The notes beneath the pieces were generated by a model. It was given only the letters and a program-made list of their open reading frames with translations. It did no database searches and was not told the DNA's origin. From CBDFGQ01 sp965247295 (lineage in GTDB: Bacteria; Chloroflexota; Dehalococcoidia; Lucifugimonadales; JAGWBF01), in assembly GCA_965247295.1 (NCBI GenBank), contig CBDFGQ010000003.1:124001-188000 (forward strand): a DNA stretch of 64,000 nt. Reading direction: 5' to 3'. Below are positions 1 through 7,624 of the stretch, piece by piece. The position numbers were made by a program, and so were the translations under genes. Position 1 is the stretch's first letter. Every line of letters begins with the position of its first letter.

Positions 1-285
1 GGTAATGTTCTCAACGCACGATACCCAGGCGCAGTCCCCCTCGACGATCGCCTGGGCGTCGCTGATACTGAAGTGCATCAGGGTGGAGTTGTAAAAGATG
101 CCTTCCCAGCTCTTCCGTACCCGCTCCCAGCCCTTGAGAACCGCCCAGCCAGGGTGGATACATAGTACCCGGTCCGAGGGCTCCCATATCTTATCCATCT
201 CCCCGATATCCAGGCTGCCGAACGCCTCGTAGAAACGCAGGTTGGCCGCCAGCACCGCCTGCACGTCCGAATCCCCTTGACTCAT
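1..285 (-). CDS. SnoaL/NTF2-like protein, C-terminus cut by window edge
   Basis: The minus-strand frame opens with ATG at 285 and stays open to the window edge, so only the first 95 residues are visible. The sequence (AANLRFYEAFGSLDIGEMDKIW, then IHPGWAVLKGWERVRKSWEGIF) has the shape of an NTF2/SnoaL-fold protein: an N-terminal helix pair, then the cone-shaped sheet. The SnoaL_3-like subgroup typically has a conserved 'HPGW...G' segment of this kind. The fold is used by small isomerases, hydrolases and ligand-binding proteins, so no reaction can be assigned. It is divergent from the crotonase gene that follows. Confidence 0.75.
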   Translation of the reverse strand, partial: MSQGDSDVQAVLAANLRFYEAFGSLDIGEMDKIWEPSDRVLCIHPGWAVLKGWERVRKSWEGIFYNSTLMHFSISDAQAIVEGDCAWVSCVENIT

Positions 286-394
286 CGAGCCCTCCCAGGT
301 CCCATGCCGGGGCCATTGTAACAAAAAGGCAAGAACCATTTCACTTTCCCCTCGTGTGCTACTATTCGTTTGAGTGAAGCCAAGGAGGTGAGTG

Positions 395-1195
395 GTGGAC
401 CAGGAGAACGTGAACACTCGGAGAGAGGGTGCGGTGGCAACCATAACCCTCAACCGCCCTGAGGTACGAAATGCCCTGTCCCTTGACATGGTCGAGGCTT
501 TAGGCACGGCGCTGGAGCAGTGTCGCGCCGCCGACGTAAGGGCCGTGGTCATCGCCGGCAGCGGCGGCGCCTTCTGCTCGGGGGGAGATGTCAGAGGCTT
601 TACCGATGCCATGGCACGGGGCACACAGGAGCTATCCTCCCATATGAAAGACCTCGCCGACCGGTTTCACAGGAGCGTGGTCCTCAAGATACGGGAGCTT
701 CCCAAACCCGTGATCGCCAGCATCGGAGGGGTTGCCGCCGGGGGAGGATTCAGCCTGGCCCTGGCCTGCGACCTGCGCATCGCCTCACGGGACGCTCGAT
801 TTTATCTGGCCTACTCCAACATCGGCGCCACCGCCGACGGCGGCTCTACCTACTACCTGCCCCGACTGGTGGGCCCCGGCCTTGCCATGGAGGTCTATCT
901 GATGAACCAGCCGATTAGCGCCCAGCGGGCAATGGAGATGGGGCTGGTGAACCGGGTGGTGCCACCAGAAGAGCTGGAGAAGCACACGCTGGAGACGGCC
1001 CAGCGACTGGCGTCGGGCCCGACTCTGGCGTACGGCCGGGTGAAGGCCCTCATGGACAACGCCTGGAGCACCGACCTCGCCCCCCATCTGGACCAGGAGG
1101 CCGTGGCCCTAGGCGACATAGCACTGACGTCGGACTTTCAGGAGGGAATAACCGCCTTTGTGGACAAGAGGCAACCCCGGTTTCACGGCGAGTGA
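395..1195 (+). CDS. Enoyl-CoA hydratase/isomerase (crotonase family)
   Basis: Crotonase-fold enzyme of about 266 residues, the usual size. Two backbone segments that form the oxyanion hole for acyl-CoA thioesters are visible: GSGGAFCSGGDVRGF near residue 55 and GGVAAGGGFSLALACDLRIA near residue 110. The segment after them (ADGGSTYYLPRLVG) resembles PaaG-type isomerases, with Asp rather than the paired Glu residues of classic hydratases, so isomerisation is as likely as hydration. AAGGAGG at 382-388 is 6 nt from the GTG at 395, which I prefer to the GTG at 392 (3 nt). It converges on mutS2 with a gap of about 70 bp. The substrate is not evident. Confidence 0.88.
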   Translation: MDQENVNTRREGAVATITLNRPEVRNALSLDMVEALGTALEQCRAADVRAVVIAGSGGAFCSGGDVRGFTDAMARGTQELSSHMKDLADRFHRSVVLKIRELPKPVIASIGGVAAGGGFSLALACDLRIASRDARFYLAYSNIGATADGGSTYYLPRLVGPGLAMEVYLMNQPISAQRAMEMGLVNRVVPPEELEKHTLETAQRLASGPTLAYGRVKALMDNAWSTDLAPHLDQEAVALGDIALTSDFQEGITAFVDKRQPRFHGE

Positions 1196-1265
1196 GGCCA
1201 CCGAGTTTACCTCAAGTCAACCCGCGGGGTACCTATCCCCAATCTAATTGGCCAGAGGGGGCGCT

Positions 1266-3671
1266 TCACACCAAGCGAACTACCGTAACGCTATCTGTGG
1301 AGAGACCCTCGTCGCTCCCCACAGGCGTCGCCAGGGGATGATGGCTGAGGTGTTCCCGGACGGCGCTGCGCAAGGCCCCGGTGCCCGTGCCGTGGAGTAT
1401 ACGCACGGAGGACAGGCCCGCGACGGCGGCATCGCTGAGGTAACCCTCCAGTCGCTCCAGGGCCTCCTCCACCCGGGCTCCCCGGAGGTCCAGCTCGGCC
1501 TTGATGTCGCGTTTGGCGGACCGCGAATAATAAATACCATCTCCGGTGGGGACAGTGTTGGCCGGCGCCGCCCGATCGAGCTGATGCACTGGAAGCCGTG
1601 CACGTATTGTACCAAGCAGCACCTCCACCACTTCATCATCGCCGGGGGCCGTTATCACCTCCACGGGGCGCGGTATGCCGCGCAGGTACACCCGGTCGCC
1701 GGGTCGGAGGCGCTTCAGCCAGTCTCCCCGCCTGCTGGGAGGCGGCTGCCAGTCGGGAGAGCTCAGCTCCTGCCGGACCTCGGCCACCTCGCTGCGGGCG
1801 ACTTTGATGGTCTCCGGAATGGCAGTCCCAGCTTCGGGCTGCTGAAGCTGCCGCTCGGCCCTCCGCAGCCGCGCGGTCAGCTCCTGGACGCCCTTTTGTA
1901 TCTCATGCCTGGCCTCCTCAAGCATCTGGGCTTCACTATCCTGGATGGCGGCAAGGCGCGCGTCCAGCTCCGCTCGCCTTCCCTCTGCCTCCACCAGGGC
2001 CTCGTCGGCCTCCCTGCGTACTTTCCCGGCCAGGTCGCGCTCCTCCTGAAGCTCGCTCAACAGGTCTTCCGTTGTCTGGTGACCGGGAGACAGAAGCGAG
2101 CGGGCCCCCTCGATTACCCCACGGTCCAAACCCATCTGGGCGGCGATAGTCAGGGCGTAGCTCCTGCCCGGCAGCCCCAGGGTCAGACGGTAGGTGGGAG
2201 CGAGGGACCGCGAGTCGAACTCCACGCTGGCGTTCATCATTTCAGGCTGCTCCTGGACATAGGCGGCCACCTCCCGCTGATGGGTTGTGGCCACAAGCGC
2301 CGTCCCTCTCCCCGCAAAGTAGCCGAGGACGGCCTTGGCCAGGGCAGCCCCTTCCTCGGGGTCGGTACTGGTGCCCAGCTCGTCGATCAGCACCAGCGAT
2401 CTCCCGGTGGACCACTCCATGATTCCCCTGAGGTTCTGGACATGTGAGCTGAAAGTGGACAGGGACCGTTCAATGCTCTGCTGGTCGCCTATATCGGCAT
2501 ACACTCCGTCGAATAGGCTGAGGGTCCCTTCGCTGGCGGGGATATGAAGGCCGGATTGGGCCATCAAGGCGAGGAGACCCACCGTCTTCAAGGCTACCGT
2601 CTTACCTCCCGCGTTAGGTCCCGTGATCAGGAGGAGAGACACACCATCTCCAAGCTTCACGGTGATGGGGACCACCTCACCCTCCAGCAGGGGATGGCGG
2701 GCGTCCACCAGCCTTACATAAGGGTGCTCGGCCTCGACAACGGCGGGGGTGGTCCCTTTAATCACCAGAGAATAGCGCGCCTTGGCCATCGCCATGTCAA
2801 GCCGAGCCAGCAGCTCCAGGCCACGCAGGATCTCGTCACCACGGGCCCCCGCATAGGCAGAGAGGGACCGCAACACCCTCTCCTCCTCCCTCTCCTGGGC
2901 CAACCTGAGCTCCCGCCAGTGGTTACCCAGGCCTATGGCACTGATGGGTTCCACGAAGAGGGTCGCCCCGCTATCGGAAACGTCATGGACGATCCCCGGC
3001 AGTCGGGACTTCATCTCTGTCTTCAGCAGCAGGACCGCCCGGCCGTTGCGCTCGGTGATGATTGGCTCCTGGAGGATGCCGTGGCGCCCTAAGCGGCGCA
3101 CCGTACGCTCAAGGGAGTCCACAAGGTGCTGGTGCGCGGCGCCGGCTTCGATCCGTAGCTCACGCAGGGTGGAGCTTGCGCTATCCAGCACCTCTCCCGC
3201 CCTGCCAATAGAGGAGGACAGCTCCTTCTCCAGCTCCCGCAGCACTGGCAGGTCCCTGGCCATCTCCCTGAGTGCAGGGATCTCCTTGTGGCGAAGGATG
3301 CCATCCCGCGCCCGACGCGTCGCCTTCAGGGTCTCGCCCAGGTCCCTCAGCTCATCCCCGGTAAGGGTACCTCCCAGGCCAGCCCGCTGAAGGGTCTCTC
3401 GGAGGTCCCTGACGCCGGCAAGATCAAGTGTGGCGCCCTCCTCCAGGAACCGTCGGGCCTCCGCCGTCTCCCGCTGCCTGGCCGCCACTTCCGTGGTCTC
3501 GTAAGATGGGACCAGTCCAAGGGCCAGCTCCCTTGCCGGCGCGAACGTGGTCAAGCCCGCCAGCTTCTCCCTGACCCGGTGAAACTCCAGCAAACGCAGG
3601 GAGCTTTCCCGCGGGTCAGGAGACCAGGGTGCACCTTCGGCTATGCTGTCAGACGTCACGACGCAATTCAC
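1266..3671 (-). CDS. mutS2: MutS2 family ATPase with Smr domain
   Basis: Full-length MutS2 of about 801 residues. It has an N-terminal MutS core/clamp region, a long charged helical stretch, a Walker A motif GPNAGGKT at residues 351-358, a Walker B/signature region (STFSSHVQNLRGIMEWS then LVLIDELGTSTDPEEG), a coiled-coil arm, a KOW-like segment, and a C-terminal Smr domain beginning LDLRGARVEEAL near 727 and containing HGTGTG. It lacks the mismatch-recognition domain of MutS1. In Bacillus, MutS2 binds collided ribosomes and splits them. The GTG start at 3671 overlaps the TGA of the upstream GGQ-protein gene by 4 nt (GTGA), so translation is probably coupled. That partner fits ribosome rescue better than DNA repair. 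Confidence 0.96.
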   Translation of the reverse strand: MNCVVTSDSIAEGAPWSPDPRESSLRLLEFHRVREKLAGLTTFAPARELALGLVPSYETTEVAARQRETAEARRFLEEGATLDLAGVRDLRETLQRAGLGGTLTGDELRDLGETLKATRRARDGILRHKEIPALREMARDLPVLRELEKELSSSIGRAGEVLDSASSTLRELRIEAGAAHQHLVDSLERTVRRLGRHGILQEPIITERNGRAVLLLKTEMKSRLPGIVHDVSDSGATLFVEPISAIGLGNHWRELRLAQEREEERVLRSLSAYAGARGDEILRGLELLARLDMAMAKARYSLVIKGTTPAVVEAEHPYVRLVDARHPLLEGEVVPITVKLGDGVSLLLITGPNAGGKTVALKTVGLLALMAQSGLHIPASEGTLSLFDGVYADIGDQQSIERSLSTFSSHVQNLRGIMEWSTGRSLVLIDELGTSTDPEEGAALAKAVLGYFAGRGTALVATTHQREVAAYVQEQPEMMNASVEFDSRSLAPTYRLTLGLPGRSYALTIAAQMGLDRGVIEGARSLLSPGHQTTEDLLSELQEERDLAGKVRREADEALVEAEGRRAELDARLAAIQDSEAQMLEEARHEIQKGVQELTARLRRAERQLQQPEAGTAIPETIKVARSEVAEVRQELSSPDWQPPPSRRGDWLKRLRPGDRVYLRGIPRPVEVITAPGDDEVVEVLLGTIRARLPVHQLDRAAPANTVPTGDGIYYSRSAKRDIKAELDLRGARVEEALERLEGYLSDAAVAGLSSVRILHGTGTGALRSAVREHLSHHPLATPVGSDEGLSTDSVTVVRLV

Positions 3672-4474
3672 CTGGCAGGTGCGTTATTCGACGGACGAGG
3701 AGCACCTGAATACCCAACCCTCAACACCTCGCTCTCCCAGATGGTGTCAATAACCCTCTTCAGGGTCTCCAGCTTGGGCTCCCTCACGTTAAGCACCCGC
3801 TTCAGGATTCTAGGAGACAGCTTCTGAAGGTATTCGCACTCCTTCAGAAAGCCCCCGAGGGTGAACCGTTCGCCACCCAGGATGACGTAGTCCAGCCGCT
3901 CCTCGTACGGGGCGAACTGCGCCTTCACCACCGAGCAGGTCTTCTGGTACATCTCCCGCACCTGCTTCTCCCGGCCCCGCTGGAACCGTCCCTGGGACTG
4001 GCCACCGGCGCTGTGCCTCCCCTTCACCCACCTGGAGCCGGTCTTGGAGGACACCAGAGTCTCGCCCTGGAGTACCCCCACCGCCAGCCTCCCCAATCGC
4101 AGGAGCACGACTCCCACCATGTACCGGCTGGACAGGAGACTCCGCAAGCTGGAGGCGTCCCATCCCACAAGGACCTGGTCCGACGCCACGGGGAAGGGCG
4201 GCAGGACCACCAGGCTGGAGGACTCGCCCCAAAATAGGACGGACCCCGTTCCCCGCTTCTCAACGGTCGGAGCAAGCTCCCTCAGCCCGGCGAGCCCCAG
4301 GCTTTCGACGCGCGGCAGACTGTCAAGGCAGGCACCAAAGCCCCCAGCCTTGGAGTAGATTGTTGTCTGGGCGGGGACAGTCCCAGTTTCCAGGTTCGTT
4401 AGCAGGCGCTCCAGGGCCACCCTTCCCATGCGGCGCTGGTCCACTGCCTTCGGCAAATAGCTATCTGTGTCCAT
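3668..4474 (-). CDS. VLRF1/Vms1-like peptidyl-tRNA hydrolase with GGQ motif
   Basis: A 268-residue protein of the eRF1-superfamily VLRF1 group (Vms1/ANKZF1-like). The core runs from VLVGWDASSLRSLLSSRYMV through GRLAVGVLQGETLVSSKTGSRWV to KGRHSAGGQSQGRFQRGRE, placing a canonical GGQ at residues 157-159 followed by the basic R-x-x-R helix typical of release-factor catalytic loops. The C-terminal part (YVILGGERFTLGGFLKE) matches the end of the release-factor domain. Known members hydrolyse peptidyl-tRNA on stalled large subunits. ATG at 4474 is chosen; a TTG at 4495 would add seven residues. The gene lies directly upstream of mutS2 and overlaps it by 4 nt. The family call rests on motifs read by eye. 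Confidence 0.85.
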   Translation of the reverse strand: MDTDSYLPKAVDQRRMGRVALERLLTNLETGTVPAQTTIYSKAGGFGACLDSLPRVESLGLAGLRELAPTVEKRGTGSVLFWGESSSLVVLPPFPVASDQVLVGWDASSLRSLLSSRYMVGVVLLRLGRLAVGVLQGETLVSSKTGSRWVKGRHSAGGQSQGRFQRGREKQVREMYQKTCSVVKAQFAPYEERLDYVILGGERFTLGGFLKECEYLQKLSPRILKRVLNVREPKLETLKRVIDTIWESEVLRVGYSGAPRPSNNAPAR

Positions 4475-4596
4475 CGCCTGCTTAAGTAACCTCAATCCAG
4501 GATCATACTCAGCTTAGGCTCGGGTCCGCAGGGTGTCAAGAAACGTCACCAGCTAAGCAGCCGCGGGCCAGGCTCTGGTCCGCGTTGACTCGCGTG

Positions 4597-4602
4597 TATA
4601 AT
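4597..4602 (+). promoter_or_regulatory. Putative -10 element for the amidohydrolase gene
   Basis: A perfect TATAAT preceded directly by TG sits 34 nt before the ATG at 4637. No good -35 is seen at 16-18 nt; TTGACT at 4585-4590 is too close. It lies in the divergent gap between the VLRF1-like gene and the amidohydrolase gene. Confidence 0.4.
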
Positions 4603-4636
4603 TACGGCGGGATACAGCTTCGCAGGAGGAGAAACG

Positions 4637-6175
4637 ATGCCTTCCTCTCTAATCCGGGGTAAGTACGTGATCTGCAGGGCGGGCGCCGATGCCGAGTCCA
4701 CCACGGTCCTGGCCGACGGCGCCGTGTTCCAGAGGGACGGCGTCATCGAGGACGTTGGACCCTACGATGACGTAAAGTCACGCCATGAGGCCGACGAAGA
4801 GCTGGGAGGGCAGGACTACGTTGTCTTTCCAGGACTGGTCAACTGCCACCACCACGGTCGTGGCGTCACCACCCTCCAGACCGGCTCCTGCGACGATCCT
4901 CTGGAGACATGGATCGTGGGGGCATGGGGCCGGCGCCCCATGGACCACTACCTGATGACCCTCTACACCGCCCTCCAGATGATAGAGTCGGGAACGACCA
5001 CTATCATGTACAATCATCCGCTCACCTCCATAGCCCACCTGGAATCAGATATAGATGAAATACTCAGGGCCTTTAGCGACTCGGGAATGAGGACGGCCTT
5101 CTCCGTGTTCTACCGTGACCAGAACCGCATGGTCTATGAGGACGACGAGCGGTTTCTATCTGGCCTACCATCGGACCTCGCGGATAGCCTGAGGCGGTTC
5201 CTGGCTGCCACCAACCTGTCCGCCGACGAGTACTTCGCCCTCTTCGAGAGCACGTACCGCAAGTACGGCACGGACCCGGCCGGTATGGTCAGGGTCCTGG
5301 TCAGCCCCTCCAACGTACAGTGGTGCTCCGATGACTTCCTACAACGGTCCAAGGAGTACGCCGCAAGGTACAACACCGGCATCCACATACACCTCATGGA
5401 GACCTTCTATCAGCGGGAGTACGGGCTCCGGAAGTGGGGCAAGACTCCTCTGGCCCACCTCAAGGACCTGGAGTTCCTGGGCCCGGAGGTATCCTGCGCC
5501 CACGGAGTCTGGCTCACCGAGCAGGACATAGATACGGTGGCACAGAGCGGCACCACCGTGTGCCACAACGCCAGCTCCAACCTGCGACTCAAGAGTGGCA
5601 TCGCTCCCGTAAACTCCATGGTGTCCAAGGGGGTAAACCTGGCGATGGGCACCGACAGCACGTCGTTCAACGATGACGACGACATGCTGCAAGAGACGCG
5701 GCTGGTATCCAAGCTGCACCGGCAGCCCGGGATCGACGCCCCGACCATCAGCTCCCACCAGGTCCTGAGCATGGCAACCATCAACGCCGCCAGGCCGACC
5801 TGCTTCGAGGGCCAGATAGGAGCCCTGGAAAAGGGCCGCCGGGCCGACCTGGTAGTGCTGGACCTGAGGCCCATCCAATACCCCTACATGGAGCCTGAAA
5901 TCGATATCGTGGACGCCCTGATGTACCGAGGCAAGGCCCGGCACGTGGACACCGTGTTGATCGATGGGCAGGTAGTGCTGCGCAACGGAAAGTTTACGAA
6001 AATAAGCAAAGAAGATATTGGCAGAGAGCTTAGAGAGCGATTCTCCAGGCCTCCGGGGCAGTCGGTCGTTGAGAACAGGAAGATGGCCGAGCGCGTTATT
6101 CCGTACGTGAAGGAGTATTACCGGGACTGGAGTCAGGGGGAAGCCATGCCCCACTACCGTTACAACAGCCTGTAA
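4637..6175 (+). CDS. Amidohydrolase of the TRZ/ATZ/SsnA type
   Basis: Metal-dependent amidohydrolase of 512 residues. Visible ligands are NCHHHGRG near residue 70 (HxH), HIHLMETF near 250, CAHGVWLTE near 280 and GTDSTSFND near 335. This is the mononuclear subtype that deaminates or dechlorinates N-heterocycles and nucleoside-like substrates (AtzA/TrzA, SsnA, MtaD relatives). A small N-terminal composite beta-domain precedes the barrel (GKYVICRAGADAES). A strong AGGAGGAG lies 5 nt before the ATG. It is longer than typical MtaD because of a charged C-terminal tail (residues ~455-512). The substrate cannot be read from sequence. It converges with the LysR gene at 6188 with only 12 nt between stop codons. 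Confidence 0.88.
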   Translation: MPSSLIRGKYVICRAGADAESTTVLADGAVFQRDGVIEDVGPYDDVKSRHEADEELGGQDYVVFPGLVNCHHHGRGVTTLQTGSCDDPLETWIVGAWGRRPMDHYLMTLYTALQMIESGTTTIMYNHPLTSIAHLESDIDEILRAFSDSGMRTAFSVFYRDQNRMVYEDDERFLSGLPSDLADSLRRFLAATNLSADEYFALFESTYRKYGTDPAGMVRVLVSPSNVQWCSDDFLQRSKEYAARYNTGIHIHLMETFYQREYGLRKWGKTPLAHLKDLEFLGPEVSCAHGVWLTEQDIDTVAQSGTTVCHNASSNLRLKSGIAPVNSMVSKGVNLAMGTDSTSFNDDDDMLQETRLVSKLHRQPGIDAPTISSHQVLSMATINAARPTCFEGQIGALEKGRRADLVVLDLRPIQYPYMEPEIDIVDALMYRGKARHVDTVLIDGQVVLRNGKFTKISKEDIGRELRERFSRPPGQSVVENRKMAERVIPYVKEYYRDWSQGEAMPHYRYNSL

Positions 6176-6187
6176 TGGGGTTGTTCC

Positions 6188-7099
6188 TTAAACGTGATGA
6201 ACGGGTATCTCTCCCATATGGGCCACAAGGGTATCCATGAAGTTGCGCACGGACCTGCTCAGGAACTTACCCCTCAGGGTGACCATCCCCATGTAGGTTG
6301 ATGGCAGCACGCCGCTAAGCTCGCGGATTCCCAGCTTGCCATCGTCCTCGGGCTGCATGACGTACTCATGAGTCGCCACGATCCCCATGCCGATCTCCAC
6401 GTATCGCTTGACCATCTCGATGATATCCATTTCTAGAGTGATGTTGTAGGAGAGCCCCTCACGTCGCAGGGCCTGTTCCAGGGCCCGCCGGCTCTGGCTC
6501 CCGGACCCCAGGAGTATCAGGGGCCATCGGGCGACGTCTTTCAGGGTGACCTCCGGTAGCTTGAGCAGCTCGTGGCCCAGGGGTGTGACAACGATGAAGT
6601 CTGACTTGAAGAGATATTTGAATTCCAGGGAAGGGTTCTCCGGCTCCGGTTTGGCGCAAAGGGCCACATCAAGCTCTCCAGCCGAGACCATGTCCATGAG
6701 GTTGGAGTAATCCCGCGCCACCAGCTTGATCTGGACCTGGGGGTAGCGGGTCCTGAACTCCTTGACCACCGGCGGGAGGTGATGGAGCACCAGGTCTGGA
6801 TAGGCCCCCACCACGAAAGAACCCCGGTGTTCGGGGTAGTCCATCCTCATCTTGAGAAGTTCTACGCCTTCCGCTATGCCCTCCACAATGGGCTTGGCCA
6901 ACTCGTAAAACGTCGTCCCGTCGGAGGTCAGCTGGATGGGCCTCTTGATCCGATCGAAAAGCACCACGCCGAACTCTTTCTCGATCTTCTGCAGATGGGT
7001 GGTCACCGTTGGCTGGCCGATCTCAAGGTACTCGGCAGACTTGGACACGCTGCGCAGCCTTGCAACGTGATAGAAGCTGATGAGTTCTCGAATCTCCAT
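6188..7099 (-). CDS. LysR family transcriptional regulator
   Basis: About 303 residues with an N-terminal winged helix-turn-helix (MEIRELISFYHVARLRSVSK, then QPTVTTHLQKIEKEFGVVLF) and a C-terminal two-lobed effector-binding domain (GSFVVGAYPDLVLHHLPPVV..., LDVALCAKPEPENP). Start at 7099 gives the usual LysR N-terminus; ATG 7105 and GTG 7117 are alternatives. It is divergent from a small exported-protein gene and an MFS transporter at 7.2-9.0 kb, a common arrangement in which LysR controls the transporter. The AT-rich gap 7118-7152 contains an imperfect dyad (GTATATCATAC at 7133-7143) that could be its operator; this last point is inference. Confidence 0.92.
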   Translation of the reverse strand: MEIRELISFYHVARLRSVSKSAEYLEIGQPTVTTHLQKIEKEFGVVLFDRIKRPIQLTSDGTTFYELAKPIVEGIAEGVELLKMRMDYPEHRGSFVVGAYPDLVLHHLPPVVKEFRTRYPQVQIKLVARDYSNLMDMVSAGELDVALCAKPEPENPSLEFKYLFKSDFIVVTPLGHELLKLPEVTLKDVARWPLILLGSGSQSRRALEQALRREGLSYNITLEMDIIEMVKRYVEIGMGIVATHEYVMQPEDDGKLGIRELSGVLPSTYMGMVTLRGKFLSRSVRNFMDTLVAHMGEIPVHHV

Positions 7100-7154
7100 G
7101 GCCATCCTGCCTTGCACCGGATTTTATAATATAGTATATCATACAGTATCGCCT

Positions 7155-7184
7155 TGACAGTTTGTAGCTCTCCTACGCACAATG
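7155..7184 (+). promoter_or_regulatory. Putative sigma70-type promoter of the exported-protein/MFS transcript
   Basis: TTGACA at 7155-7160 is followed after 18 nt by CACAAT at 7179-7184. The -35 is perfect, the -10 weak. It faces away from the LysR gene and would drive 7211 onward. Confidence 0.35.
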
Positions 7185-7210
7185 GGAATAGCCGCGGAAG
7201 GCTGACGGGC

Positions 7211-7501
7211 ATGCAGCTTTTGGATAGGACTATAAAGGGAATACCAGTCACCTTCTTGGCAGCATTGGCGCTGGTCATTCTTTTGACGATCTTCTTCGGC
7301 GCCTGGGCCGTCTCCGCCGACGCGAAGCAGCCCGGTAGGGAACTCTCTTTTTTGGCGCCCGGGGCCTCCGGTTTTGGGCCTATAGGCGTTCAGCGAACCG
7401 GCCCAGACCCCGGAAACGTGTCATCCAGCGGTGAGGAGGGTGCCGGCGCAGCCGACTCCTGGTGGGGAAAGGCCTTTCTCAAGGCATGCCCCCTGCACTG
7501 A
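7211..7501 (+). CDS. Small exported or membrane-anchored protein
   Basis: A 96-residue protein of unknown function. Residues 1-33 form a basic n-region and a long hydrophobic helix (TFLAALALVILLTIFFGAWAV) followed by SADA, which could be a signal-peptidase site or leave an anchor. The rest is Gly/Pro/Ser-rich with no fold I recognise, ending WWGKAFLKACPLH. GGAAGG at 7196-7201 lies 9 nt before the ATG. It is co-directional with the MFS gene 124 bp downstream and could be a small accessory protein, but an accidental frame is also possible. Confidence 0.42.
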   Translation: MQLLDRTIKGIPVTFLAALALVILLTIFFGAWAVSADAKQPGRELSFLAPGASGFGPIGVQRTGPDPGNVSSSGEEGAGAADSWWGKAFLKACPLH

Positions 7502-7624
7502 CGTTGGCACCACCGCCGCATAATCTGCCCGAGCTACCGTCGAGGCGGGCTAAACCCTGCCTCCACGTCCAGCCCCCACCGTCAGTTGGCTCCGTGATGG
7601 CACGGCGGTGGCCTCGGTATATCC

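Noticed and set aside
1248..2447. 399-codon frame opposite mutS2
   Set aside because: MutS2 motifs on the minus strand are unambiguous; this is a high-GC shadow.
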